Made by a program: the position numbers and the translations under genes
Notes under the pieces: generated by a model
What the model was told of the DNA's origin: nothing
The model's input: only the letters and a program-made list of their open reading frames with translations
Databases searched by the model: none
Origin: Sulfurimonas sp.
GTDB lineage: Bacteria; Campylobacterota; Campylobacteria; Campylobacterales; Sulfurimonadaceae
Reading direction: 5' to 3'
Assembly: GCA_028689055.1 (NCBI GenBank)
Contig: JAQTWZ010000003.1
Coordinates: forward strand, 5,438-69,437
Length of the DNA stretch: 64,000 bases
Shown: piece by piece, positions 47,351 through 57,700 of the stretch
Layout: each line of letters begins with the position of its first letter
Numbering within the stretch: position 1 is the stretch's first letter

Positions 47351-48859
47351 ATGAAACAGGTAAATTGCGCAACTTATGAAGGTCTTGATGCAAAAGTAGT
47401 TCAAGTCGAATCCACTTTGACCAAAGGCTTGCCATCGTTTTCTATCGTTGGTATGGCTTCAACAGCTATCACTGAAGCCAAAGAACGCGTAAAATCTGCA
47501 CTGCTTAGTAATGAATTTTCTTTTCCTCCAAAACGCATCACTATCAACCTTGCTCCAAGCGATGTAGCAAAAAACGGCTCACAATTTGACTTGAGTATGG
47601 CACTCATGATAGCGCTTGATAGTTTAGAAGATGATTTAAGTGAGTGGTTTGTATTTGGCGAGCTTGGACTTGATGGCGCGGTAAAAGAAAATATGCAACT
47701 CTATCCGCTTCTGCTCTCTCTGGCAAATCAAAATAGTATCTCCAAAGCTATTGTCCCTCATGAGAGCTTGGAGAAATTATGCAAGATACCAAATATTGAG
47801 TTTTATGGAGTCAAAACACTTCAAGAAGCGATAGATTTGTTGAAAAATCCTCAATCACTTGCTCCATCTCAAACGCAGAGCAATCTCAATTACCCTTTCT
47901 ATGAAATCAATGAAGAAAAATATTTTTATATGAAAGAGTATCCGGAAGATTTTTTGGATGTCAAAGGGCAAGAGATAGCAAAAAGAGCTGCCATCATCGC
48001 CGCGGCAGGTTTTCACAATATACTTTTTGAGGGAAGTCCCGGGTGTGGAAAAAGTATGATAGCAAAAAGGCTGCGTTTTATCTTGCCGGCAATGAAGAAT
48101 AGTGAAGTATTGGATGTAGCGAAACTCGATGCTTTGGACTTTAGAGAGCCTGCTTTTAGACCTCAGAGAACTTTTCGCTCACCCCATCATACTTCCACAC
48201 TTGCCAGTGTGTTTGGCGGGGGTTCGTACAAGGCACAAATAGGCGAAGTGGGTTTGGCACACAAAGGAATACTCTTCTTTGATGAATTGCCGCATTTTGG
48301 TAAAAATATTTTAGAAGCACTCAGAGAGCCGATGCAAGACAATCGCATACGCATATCCAGAGTAAACGCAAAGATAGAATATCCAGCAGATTTTTTGTTT
48401 ATCGGTGCGATGAATCCTTGCCCGTGCGGTAATCTACTCGATCAATACAAAGAATGCAGATGTTCTGAGCTTGAGATAAAAAAATACAAAAACAGACTCT
48501 CAGATCCGTTTTTGGATAGGGTGGATCTCTGTGTTGTGATGCAAAACGCAGCTGCCGCAGATAAAGCTAGCATGAGCTCCAAAGAGATGCACAAGATGGT
48601 TCTCGAAGCGCATATCTTTGGCAAAGGCAGAGGACAAGAGAGTTTCAATGCCAAGCTCAGTGATGCGGATATAGAGAAGTACTGCGTTTTGGACGCAGAA
48701 GCAGAGGGTGTTTTGGATATGGCTATACATAAGTTTTCTTTGAGTTTTAGAAGTATCAAAAAAGTTCAAAAAGTTGCACGTACTATAGCCGATCTTGATG
48801 CCAGTGAAACGATAAGGAAAAAACATATTTTAGAAGCTTTGAGTTATAGAAGAAGATAG
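47351..48859 (+). CDS. YifB/ComM-like AAA+ ATPase
   Basis: This 502-residue Mg-chelatase-like protein has an N-terminal Lon-protease-like (S5/S16) fold (PSFSIVGMASTAITEAKERV, then RITINLAPSDVAKNGSQFDL) and an AAA+ core with Walker A EGSPGCGKSMIAKRL near 228 and Walker B GILFFDELPHFGKNILEALR near 308. A sensor region FIGAMNPCPCGN and the cysteine pairs CPCGN and CRCSE follow. Homologues (ComM) are helicases that promote branch migration in natural transformation. That would fit the proposed DNA-uptake-like motif, but is inference. Confidence 0.93.
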   Translation: MKQVNCATYEGLDAKVVQVESTLTKGLPSFSIVGMASTAITEAKERVKSALLSNEFSFPPKRITINLAPSDVAKNGSQFDLSMALMIALDSLEDDLSEWFVFGELGLDGAVKENMQLYPLLLSLANQNSISKAIVPHESLEKLCKIPNIEFYGVKTLQEAIDLLKNPQSLAPSQTQSNLNYPFYEINEEKYFYMKEYPEDFLDVKGQEIAKRAAIIAAAGFHNILFEGSPGCGKSMIAKRLRFILPAMKNSEVLDVAKLDALDFREPAFRPQRTFRSPHHTSTLASVFGGGSYKAQIGEVGLAHKGILFFDELPHFGKNILEALREPMQDNRIRISRVNAKIEYPADFLFIGAMNPCPCGNLLDQYKECRCSELEIKKYKNRLSDPFLDRVDLCVVMQNAAAADKASMSSKEMHKMVLEAHIFGKGRGQESFNAKLSDADIEKYCVLDAEAEGVLDMAIHKFSLSFRSIKKVQKVARTIADLDASETIRKKHILEALSYRRR

Positions 48860-48874
48860 AGTTATGTTTTGGTT

Positions 48875-48895
48875 TTCTCAGGTGAGACCTGAGAA
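48875..48895. terminator. Shared hairpin between yifB and metH
   Basis: TTCTCAGGT and ACCTGAGAA form a perfect 9-base-pair stem with a three-base loop in the 36-base gap between the two convergent genes, directly at the metH stop. It can serve both transcripts; neither side has a long U-run. Confidence 0.6.
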
Positions 48896-51800
48896 TCAGA
48901 TATTGTAATAGGTTGCATTTGGATGATAAACAACCAAAGCGGATGTTGATTGTTCCGGATGGATTTGGAAGGTTTCACTGAGTTCTATGCCAAACTCTTC
49001 TGGCTTGAGCAAGTCAAAGAGTGGACGGTTAAGTTCAAGGTCAGGGCAGGCGGCATAACCAAAAGAGTAACGAGAGCCTTGATATTTGTTCATTTGAACA
49101 TCCGCGAGCGTACTTCCTTCGCCTTCACTGATATCCAGATCTAGGCGAATCTGTTTGTGAACTATCTCTGCAAGTGCTTCAGCCAGTTCGACACCTAAAC
49201 CATGAAATTGGTAATACTCCGTGTAGTCTCCACGCTCATAAATTTCTCTCTCGGCCTCACTCAGCTTTGATCCTGCACTCACACATGTTAGTGCTATAAC
49301 ATCATGTCTGTTAGTATGAAAAAAGTCACTCAAAGCACGGTGTGGCTGTTTTGTTTGTCTTGGAAAAGTGAACTGTGCTTTTGCCCGACCTATAACATGT
49401 TCTAAGCTCTCACGATTGACTTCATCCTCAGAGTTGTATCCTTCACTTGCATCAAATATCAATAAAGAGTTATCATCACTGCGACATGGCCAGTATCCAT
49501 AAAGAAGAGTCGGATCAAAAAGTTTCTCATCTATAAAACGTTTTTTGAGTTTTTCATAAGCAGGCCAGACCACTTCATCGAGTTGTTTTTCATAGGCTTC
49601 TTTGCTCATGCCTTTGGAACTATAGCCCCAACGAGATTTGAAAAGTATCTTATGATTTATCCATGTAAACGCCATCTCTATTTGCGCGTCTGTGAGTTTG
49701 AGTTCTCGGCGTCCCCAAAACGGCGGTGTCGGGACTTTGACATCACGATCTGGCATCTTGAGCTCATGAAAAGGCGGGATGATGATCTCTTTTTTCTCTT
49801 TAACGAGCGTTTCATCAATCTCTTTTGGATGGAGGTTCGTGTCAAAGTTGCCTGCTTCGATACGGCTCATGGCGGTTACTCCGTCAAAGGCATCTTTGCA
49901 GTAAAAGATAGGACCATCATAAAACGGACGGCAAAAGTCATCTATAAAAGCACGTGTAAGTGCCGCTCCTCCCAAAAGTATTGGGATTTTAATATCGGCG
50001 GCTTTGAGTGCTTCGAGATTTTCTTTCATCACCTGCGTTGATTTTACCAAAAGTCCGCTCATGCCAAGAGCACTTGCGTTTGTCTCTTGGAGTGTTTTTA
50101 TAAAGGAGTCCAAATCTACTTTGATTCCAAGGTTGATGACTTTGAAGCCGTTGTTGGAGAGGATAATATCGACGAGATTTTTGCCTACATCATGGACATC
50201 ACCTTTAACGGTGCCCAAAATAAGAGTCGTATCGACAGCTTTATCTACTTTTGGCAGATAGGGATTGAGATGATCGACCGTCTTTTTCATCGTCTCTGCA
50301 CTTTGGAGTACAAAAGGGAGCTGCATCTGACCTGAGCCGAAAAGCTCTCCGACGACTTTCATCGCGTCGATAAGAATTTCATTGACGATTTTCTCAGGCG
50401 CGATGGTGTGACGGGCTTCTTCGACGAGAGGAATCATACGATCTTTATCTCCGTCCATGAGTAGTTTTGCGATTTTTTCTTCGTCGCTCATGGCGAGATA
50501 AGCCGCATCTTCTACATCATTGTCCACGGCTTCTTTTGTGCTGAAGTGGTCGATAAACTCAAACAGCGCTGCGCCTTTTGGTTTTTTGTTGAAGATGAGA
50601 TTGTCACAAATATCCTGTTCTTCTTGGCTTATCTTGTTGAGCGGAATGATATGTTTTACATTGATGATAACAGAAGTGAGTCCTGCTTCTATACAGTGGT
50701 GTAAAAACATGGAATTGAGGTAAGGACGCGCATCTTTATCAAGTCCAAAAGAGATGTTTGAGAGACCCAAAGTAGTGCCGACTTCAGGGTGGCGCAAACG
50801 CAGCTCACGGATAGCTTCTATCGTGTTGATACCTGCGTCAAAATACTCTTCATCCCCACTTCCAAGCGTAAAAGTTAGAAGGTCAAAAACCAAATCTTCG
50901 GCTTTGATCCCGTGTTTTTTGGTCGCAAGTTCGTAGATGCGCTCTGCTACTTCGAGTTTGCGTGCAACCGTCTTCGCCATACCAATCTCGTCGATAGTCA
51001 GACAGACCAAAGCTGCTCCATATTTTTTCGCCAACCGGCATACAGCATCAAATTTTTCTATTCCGTCTTCAAGATTGACGGAGTTGATGATAGGTTTACC
51101 GCCGATGAGTTTGAGTGCTTCTTCAAGTGCCGGAGTTTGGGTAGAATCAGGCATGATAGGAAGAGCTATCTTTTGGGCATAAAGAGACATAACAGAGTTC
51201 ATATCTTTTGTCTCATCACGTCCCGCAAAACCGACACTCACATCCAGTACATGAGCGCCCGCGCGTACTTGCTGTTGTCCTACGCTGAGTGTTCCTTCAT
51301 AATCTTCCGCCAAAAGAAGTTCACGAAATGCTTTAGATCCCGTTGCGTTTGAGCGCTCACCTATGAGAAGCGGTGCAGGTTCTTGCATGAGCGGCACGGT
51401 AGAAAAAAGCGAAGCGAGAGAATTTTGTTGTTTGCCGGTCGCGGCTTTTGGTTGGAGTTTTTCTACACGGTTTACGAGGGCACGGATATGTTGGGGTGTT
51501 GTTCCACAGCATCCGCCTAGAAAACTTACACCCTCAAAAGAGAGAAATTCCTCTTGTTTGTCCGCAAACTCTTCAGGTCCCATCGGATAATATGTATAAC
51601 CTCCACGGTTTTGCGGCAGACCCGCGTTTGCATGGACGGAGATAGGTTTGTGCCAAAGTTCGCTCAGTGTTTTGACATGTTTGCGTACTTGTTCAGGTCC
51701 TGTTCCGCAGTTGAAACCAAGAGAGATGATGTCAAAAGGCTCCATGATGGCAGCAATAGTTCCTGCATCTGTTCCTATAAGCATCGTTCCGCTGAGTTCT

Positions 51801-52387
51801 ATCGTCACGGAGACCATGATAGGAATCGCTACATTTCTTTGGCGAGAAGCTTCCTCACAGGCATGAAGAGCAGCTTTTATCTGAAGGGGGTCTTGGCAAG
51901 TTTCCAAAAGAAAAACATCTACGCCGCCGTCGATGAGCGCCAAACAAAACTCCGTATAACCCGCATACATTGCATCATAAGCGATATGTCCAAGAGAAGG
52001 AAGTTTTGTTCCCGGACCTACAGAACCTAAAACAAAACGCGGGTGTTCCGGAGTGCTCACTTTTTCACACTCCTCTTTGACAAGTGCCGCACCCGCTTTT
52101 GTAAGTTCATAAGCACGGTGACCGATTTGGTATTCGTCCAAAACCCAAGAGAAAGAACCAAAAGTGTTTGTAGTTATAAAGTCTGCACCGGCAGTTAAAT
52201 AGGCTTTGAAGATGCTACGAAGAACATCAGGACAGGTGACGTTAAGAAGTTCGTTGCACCCTTCATTGCCTTCCCAAGCCTCTTTTGGTATCTGTTCATC
52301 GCGTTGTTGGAGCTGCGTTCCCATCGCACCGTCTATGATGAGTGGGCGTTTTTGTATGGTTTGTAAGATATATTCTTTTGTTGTCAT
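48896..52387 (-). CDS. metH: Cobalamin-dependent methionine synthase
   Basis: A full four-module enzyme of 1163 residues that transfers a methyl group from methyltetrahydrofolate to homocysteine. In order: homocysteine domain (IIDGAMGTQLQQRDEQIPKE, zinc cysteines in LGFNCGTGP and GGCCGTTPQHI), pterin domain (from LIGERSNATGSKAF, with DESIGMA-like LTIDEIGMA), cobalamin domain with GTVKGDVHDVGKNLVDII near 729 (the axial His), and SAM-activation domain ending in the RYSFGYAACPDLELN region. No riboswitch-like structure was seen upstream. The gene is isolated and opposite in direction to its neighbours. Confidence 0.97.
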   Translation of the reverse strand: MTTKEYILQTIQKRPLIIDGAMGTQLQQRDEQIPKEAWEGNEGCNELLNVTCPDVLRSIFKAYLTAGADFITTNTFGSFSWVLDEYQIGHRAYELTKAGAALVKEECEKVSTPEHPRFVLGSVGPGTKLPSLGHIAYDAMYAGYTEFCLALIDGGVDVFLLETCQDPLQIKAALHACEEASRQRNVAIPIMVSVTIELSGTMLIGTDAGTIAAIMEPFDIISLGFNCGTGPEQVRKHVKTLSELWHKPISVHANAGLPQNRGGYTYYPMGPEEFADKQEEFLSFEGVSFLGGCCGTTPQHIRALVNRVEKLQPKAATGKQQNSLASLFSTVPLMQEPAPLLIGERSNATGSKAFRELLLAEDYEGTLSVGQQQVRAGAHVLDVSVGFAGRDETKDMNSVMSLYAQKIALPIMPDSTQTPALEEALKLIGGKPIINSVNLEDGIEKFDAVCRLAKKYGAALVCLTIDEIGMAKTVARKLEVAERIYELATKKHGIKAEDLVFDLLTFTLGSGDEEYFDAGINTIEAIRELRLRHPEVGTTLGLSNISFGLDKDARPYLNSMFLHHCIEAGLTSVIINVKHIIPLNKISQEEQDICDNLIFNKKPKGAALFEFIDHFSTKEAVDNDVEDAAYLAMSDEEKIAKLLMDGDKDRMIPLVEEARHTIAPEKIVNEILIDAMKVVGELFGSGQMQLPFVLQSAETMKKTVDHLNPYLPKVDKAVDTTLILGTVKGDVHDVGKNLVDIILSNNGFKVINLGIKVDLDSFIKTLQETNASALGMSGLLVKSTQVMKENLEALKAADIKIPILLGGAALTRAFIDDFCRPFYDGPIFYCKDAFDGVTAMSRIEAGNFDTNLHPKEIDETLVKEKKEIIIPPFHELKMPDRDVKVPTPPFWGRRELKLTDAQIEMAFTWINHKILFKSRWGYSSKGMSKEAYEKQLDEVVWPAYEKLKKRFIDEKLFDPTLLYGYWPCRSDDNSLLIFDASEGYNSEDEVNRESLEHVIGRAKAQFTFPRQTKQPHRALSDFFHTNRHDVIALTCVSAGSKLSEAEREIYERGDYTEYYQFHGLGVELAEALAEIVHKQIRLDLDISEGEGSTLADVQMNKYQGSRYSFGYAACPDLELNRPLFDLLKPEEFGIELSETFQIHPEQSTSALVVYHPNATYYNI

Positions 52388-52499
52388 GTAAAAATCTTTT
52401 AGTGAATTAAATAAGGAAGATTTTAGCTAAAGAGAACATAAAAAGAGTTTAGCATTTTTGTTTATAAGTAAAAATATGACGAAACAATTACATTTACTA

Positions 52500-52529
52500 T
52501 TGACTTTAATCGTCAAAACAGAGTACAAT
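52500..52529 (+). promoter_or_regulatory. Promoter of the recombinase-like regulator, with inverted repeat
   Basis: TTGACT, 18 bases, TACAAT: a good sigma-70 promoter 39 bases before the ATG at 52569. The -35 box is embedded in TTGAC-N7-GTCAA (52500-52516), an inverted repeat that could be an operator, possibly for autoregulation by the encoded helix-turn-helix protein (inference). Confidence 0.6.
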
Positions 52530-52568
52530 GACGGTGAAAATCAATAATAAGAGGGGTTTAATCGTTAA

Positions 52569-53210
52569 ATGGTAATAACATACGTCCGACCGGATAAAAA
52601 TTTCGATGCTGCTCTTGAGCAGTTGCAGGTAATTAATTCTTATGCGATTTCTCATAATCTTAGCGTTGATGATGAATTTATCGATCATGTTTCACAAAAT
52701 AAACGCCTCGATGAGCGTCTCCACGTAACGGATTATTTTCGCTCCAAAGCGGGCTGTACGCTTCTTATATACGATGTGTGGGTTTTGAGTACCAATATGG
52801 AAGATTTGATTCAGATGTTTTCTTGTTTATTAAAAAATGAATTTAGTGTTCATTTTATCAAGCAGTCTGTTATAATATCTCCAAAAAGCAGTGTTATGCT
52901 TGTTTTGGGTCTTATCGACCAGCTTAGACAGACTTTGCAAAATGAGTCAAAAAAAGTTGTAGGAAGACCTAGAGGAAGCAAGTCCAACTCAAAGTTTGAC
53001 AGATATATCAATGAAATCATAGGATACATCAAAGAGAAAAGAAGTGTGAGTGAGATGGCTAGAGCTTTAAAAGTAAGTAGAAGTTCACTCAAAGATTATA
53101 TAGAATCCAGAGAGTTAAAACAGGTTGCATTTGGGTCACTTTTACCAATCGCACCTGAAAATGCGGAACAGCAAGTAATCAATACTATTATTTGTCCGAA
53201 CGAAAACTAA
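52569..53210 (+). CDS. Serine-recombinase-like protein lacking catalytic residues
   Basis: This 213-residue protein follows the resolvase/invertase fold and length: an N-terminal strand MVITYVRPDKNFD, a FIDHVSQNKRLDERLHV region, the VHFIKQSVIISPKSSVMLVL segment, the GRPRGSK linker and a C-terminal helix-turn-helix (RSVSEMARALKVSRSSLKDY). But the catalytic serine of the usual YxRVSxxxQ is missing, and the active-site arginines of the WxxxRLxR motif are replaced (WVLSTNMEDL). It is therefore probably a DNA-binding regulator derived from a recombinase. It lies 28 bases upstream of ccoG on the same strand. Confidence 0.82.
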   Translation: MVITYVRPDKNFDAALEQLQVINSYAISHNLSVDDEFIDHVSQNKRLDERLHVTDYFRSKAGCTLLIYDVWVLSTNMEDLIQMFSCLLKNEFSVHFIKQSVIISPKSSVMLVLGLIDQLRQTLQNESKKVVGRPRGSKSNSKFDRYINEIIGYIKEKRSVSEMARALKVSRSSLKDYIESRELKQVAFGSLLPIAPENAEQQVINTIICPNEN

Positions 53211-53238
53211 TAACCACAAAAAGGGGAGAAAAGAGAGT

Positions 53239-54672
53239 ATGAGTACAACAACAGAAGGGTTTAAAATACCGACACCTTGGAGAATCAAACGCTACTACGT
53301 TTATGCGTTAGCGACGATTGTTGCTTTGGCTTTACCATGGATACAGATAGATGGAAATCACTTTTTCCTTCTAAGTTTTGATAAGATGAAATTACACCTT
53401 GCGTTTATTCAGTTTGATATGCAAGAGCTTTATTTGATGCCGTTTTTGCTCATGCTTATGTTCTTGGGTATCTTCGGAATGACGGTTATGGGCGGTCGTG
53501 TTTTTTGTGGCTGGGTGTGTCCGCAAACTGTTTTTCGCGTTATCTATCGTGATTTGATTGAGACGACGATATTGGGTCTGCGTAAACGTATCAAAAACAA
53601 ACAGCAAGAACCTGATATGTCTAAAACCGAAAACAAGGTCAAGAAAGTTATCGCGATTTTGATTTGGTCAGCACTTGCTCTTATCGCAGGCGCAGATTTT
53701 ATCTGGTACTTTATTCCACCTGAAGATTTCTTTGCGTATTTACAAGATCCGATGGAACACTTGACGATGCTTGGATTTGTTTTAGGTGTTGCACTTTTCC
53801 TTATCTATGATATCGTTTTTCTCAAAGAAAACTTTTGTGTTTATGTTTGTCCTTACTCTCGCGTTCAGTCTGTTTTGTATGATGATCACACGATTATGGC
53901 ACTGTATGATACGCACCGTGGTGGAGATATCTATGATGCTGAACACAACAAACTTTTCACAAAACAAAAAGAGCTGCAAGCTTTTGAACCTGCGGCTGAG
54001 TGTACTACGTGTGAGTCTTGTGTGACAGTTTGTCCTACGCACATCGATATCCGCAAAGGTCTGCAGCTAGAATGTATCAACTGCCTTGAGTGTGTAGATG
54101 CTTGTACGACTGTTATGGGTAAACTCGGTAAGCCATCTTTGGTGACATGGTCAAGTGATTATGAGATCATCGATCAAAAAGGTAAAACGCAGTATTTCCG
54201 TCCAAAAATTCTTTCATATATAGGGCTTTTGGTCATTATTTCGATTATTCTTGGGATGATGGGAAGCACAAAAGAACATATGCTTTTAAATATCAATAAA
54301 GAGACAAGACTTTACTCTACAAAACTTCTTCCAGATGGAAAAATACAGGTGGACAATGCGTATGAGTTTTTACTTCAAAACACTGAAAGTGAAGCAATGG
54401 ACTTCTTCTTTGAAGTTATTCCTCCAGCGGGTATGGAAGGAAAAATATTTATAGATTCTCCGACAACAAAATTTGGAGTTGTGCCAAATGTGAAAAAGAA
54501 AAAAATCGTTATCATCAGCACTACAGATGTTTTGGCGGATGATGCGAGAAAAGATACGGCTATTCCTATCAAAATCAGAGCCTACGCTGTAGGTCATGAG
54601 GACAAAATCGTAGTCTTTAGGGACTCAACATTTATCTTCCCAAGAGCAGACGTTTTAAAAGCTGCACACTAA
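53239..54672 (+). CDS. ccoG: Cytochrome oxidase accessory protein CcoG (RdxA/FixG)
   Basis: This 477-residue membrane polyferredoxin is needed for cbb3 oxidase maturation through copper reduction. It shows CGWVCPQTVFRVIYRDLIE near 92, CVYVCPYSRVQSVLYD, then a double 4Fe-4S motif CTTCESCVTVCPTHIDIR and CINCLECVDACTTVMGKLG (about 254-290). Several membrane helices and a C-terminal immunoglobulin-like periplasmic domain are present. It is separated by 33 kb from ccoNOQP and lies behind the recombinase-like gene. Confidence 0.96.
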   Translation: MSTTTEGFKIPTPWRIKRYYVYALATIVALALPWIQIDGNHFFLLSFDKMKLHLAFIQFDMQELYLMPFLLMLMFLGIFGMTVMGGRVFCGWVCPQTVFRVIYRDLIETTILGLRKRIKNKQQEPDMSKTENKVKKVIAILIWSALALIAGADFIWYFIPPEDFFAYLQDPMEHLTMLGFVLGVALFLIYDIVFLKENFCVYVCPYSRVQSVLYDDHTIMALYDTHRGGDIYDAEHNKLFTKQKELQAFEPAAECTTCESCVTVCPTHIDIRKGLQLECINCLECVDACTTVMGKLGKPSLVTWSSDYEIIDQKGKTQYFRPKILSYIGLLVIISIILGMMGSTKEHMLLNINKETRLYSTKLLPDGKIQVDNAYEFLLQNTESEAMDFFFEVIPPAGMEGKIFIDSPTTKFGVVPNVKKKKIVIISTTDVLADDARKDTAIPIKIRAYAVGHEDKIVVFRDSTFIFPRADVLKAAH

Positions 54673-54681
54673 CTCTCCCAA

Positions 54682-54699
54682 GTCTAGCTTCGGCTAGAC
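54682..54699. terminator. Hairpin with UUCG loop after ccoG
   Basis: GTCTAGC-TTCG-GCTAGAC: a perfect 7-base-pair stem capped by the very stable UUCG tetraloop, ten bases after the ccoG stop. No U-run follows. A second, weaker inverted repeat (about 54730-54756, core ATAGAC-TAAG-GTCTAT) lies just before the next gene. Confidence 0.6.
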
Positions 54700-54767
54700 A
54701 CCTTCACATAATAAAATCTTAAAAAAGAATGAGATAGACTAAGGTCTATTACTCAGTGAGGTTACTT

Positions 54768-57700
54768 ATGTTACATACTATTAAAAAAATTCTACTTTAT
54801 TTTCTAGCATTTTATACTTTATTCGGCTTCGTGGTATTGCCTTTGGTTTTGAAGCCGCAGATTATCAAAGCAGTTGCCCAGCAGACAAACGCAACTATAG
54901 AGATTGACTCGCTCTTTTTCAATCCTTTTCTTTTCAAACTTGAACTCTTTGACATCCACTTTAGGGATCAGCAAAACAAAGAACTTTTTTCTCTGCCTTA
55001 TGCCTTTGTAAATGTTGAGGTTTATTCACTATTTCGGGCTGCTATCCATATCAAAGATTTTGTGATTGAAGCACCTAAGGTCTATCTTGTGTATGATGCA
55101 GATAAAAAACTCAACTTTGCCAGCGTTCTCAAAGAAAATAACCAAACGCAAGAGAGTGAGAGTTCTCGTGCGCAAATGCCACGTATTATCGTCAATAACT
55201 TCCAAGTTATCAATGGTTATGTGCGTTATGAAGACTTTACAAAAAAAGAGAAGTTTGATTTTTCGCTTGAGGGTTTAGGATTTGAGCTTAAAGATCTCGA
55301 TACAAAAGATTTTGACATGAGCAAAGCATCGCTGCGTTTTTATTCACATTTTGGAGGCGGAGGTTTTATTAATCTTAAAAGTAAGATCATCGGAGTTGAT
55401 CCTTTTATCATTGAAGGAAGCTTAGATTTTGAAGCAAGTAAACTCTACACGCACTACAGATACTTCCAAGATAGTCTCAATCTCGAAGTCGCCGATGGAA
55501 AACTCTCCGCTCATGCAGAGTACTTTTTCAATATGGATGAGCTAAACGCGACAAAGATACAAAACGCAACACTCTTTCTTGATTCTCTGCGGATCAAACC
55601 AAAAGGGACACATAAAGATATACTCAATCTTGCTTCTGTGCACTTAGATAAAATAGAAATTGCACCGATGCAAAAACAGGTCTCTATAGGAAAAATAGAG
55701 CTTGATTCGCTTAAACTCAAAGTATCCAGAAATACAAAAGGTGAGATTGATTGGATGCGATATCTCAAAGTGGATATACCGCCTGCAGATACAAATAAGA
55801 GTGCAAATACAGCAGAGGAAAACCAAACGCCGTGGAGTGTAGTGCTCAAAGATATCGCCCTTGAAAAAATCCAAGCAGATTTTTATGATAAAGGGATATC
55901 TCCTGCGGTCAATACAAAACTCAATAATCTCAATCTCTACGCGCAAGATATGACACTCGCAGGAGAGATGCCTTTTACCTATAGTACGGATTTTGAATTC
56001 AATGATGCCTTTGTATGTCACTCAAACGGAGTGATAAAACATGCTCAAATAGATATAAACGCAAGTATAAAATGCGATGGGTTTGATGTAGTCCATTATG
56101 CTCCGTATATTGACGCTCTAGCCAAAGAAGCTCTTGAAGTCTATAATATAAAGCTCATGCGTGCAACTGCGGGCTTTGATGCAAATATAGAGGTCAAAAT
56201 ACAAGATGAACAAACGTTCATGAGCGTCAATAAGGCAAATCTTCGTCTCTCCAATGTTGCTCTCAACAAAAGAAATACAGGTGAAAAACTCCTTGCGTTT
56301 GGGCACTTGAATGTAGATGATGCAGCAATCGATTTGCAAAAAAAAGAGATAAAAATAGCCAAAACAACACTTGCCGATTTGGCTATCGAGACAAAAATGC
56401 TTGCCAACGGCACAATGAACTTTGAAGGATTGGTAGAGCCAAAAAAAACAGCGACTAAAAAAGAGCCCAAAAAAGAAGCTGCGTTTAGAGTGCAGCTCAA
56501 ACACTTTGCTCTTGATGCTGCAAAAGTGAATTTTGAAGATGCAAGACTCTCTCCGAGTGGGACAATAAAAGCCGATAGAATCTTTGCAAATGTCTATGAT
56601 ATAGACTCCAAAACAAGTACGTGGATGAAGTATAAAACCTATGCGAGAATCAACTCAAAAGGGATAGTGCGCGCAGACGGTAATCTCAGACACACTCCGC
56701 TCAAACAAAAAGGGACTCTGGATGTGAGTGATTTTTCACTCAAAGAGTTTAATCCTTATCTTGCGCAAAACAGCTATCTCAAAATAGAAGACGGTGCTAT
56801 TGATATCAATGTAAAAACTCTCTATGACTCCTCTTCAAAAAAAGCCGATGCAGAACTTGTCGGCATAGTCAAACTCAAAGAGTTTTTTCTAGCCAACAGC
56901 AGAGACAATACTTCTCTGCTTTCAGTGGGAGAGTTGGCACTGCGTGGATTTGAGCTTGATTTGATGCCAAATCGTTTGTATGTCAGTGAAGCCAATCTCA
57001 ATTCGTTTTATGTTGATGCGATGATAGATGAGAAAAAGGTGATGAATTTTGCCACTTTGATGAAAGAAAACGCAGTGATACATCAAACGCAAGAAAAAGC
57101 TCCAGCAATGAAAAAAAGTGATGAAGAGAGAGGTTTTGCTTATAAAATCGAAAAACTCAATCTAAACTCCGGAAGTGCTAAATTCGCCGATTTTTCACTG
57201 CCAATCAAGTTTCAAACCAATATCCATGATGTAAGCGGAAGTCTGCTTTCTCTCTCTAGCACACCCTCTGAGGTGACATATGTAGATATAACGGGAGAAG
57301 TGGATGCTTATGGCGCAACAAAACTCAAAGGAAGTCTTGAGAGTTCAAATCCAAAAAAATTCACGGATTTGAGTTTTAATTTTACAAATCTTGAATTAAA
57401 CGCCATGAGCGGATACAGCGCTGCGTTTGCGGGATATGCTATAGAGAGTGGCAAACTTTACTTAGATTTGGGCTACAAGATCAAAGACTCAGAACTTTTA
57501 GGAAGTAACAAAATCACTATCAACAAGATAAAACTAGGTCAAGAGATAAAAGATGAAAACACTTCATCTCTCCCGCTTGGTTTTGTTATCGCGCTTCTTG
57601 AAGATAGCGAAGGGGTGATAGATATAGATATGCCGATTGAGGGAAATGTTGATAAGCCTGATTTTAAATACGGGGCTTTAGTCATGAAAACGTTTACAAA

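Noticed and set aside
48896-52500. Cobalamin or SAM riboswitch before metH
   Set aside because: The 113 bases between the metH start and the divergent promoter show no B12-box-like or SAM-type structure and are too short for a cobalamin riboswitch.
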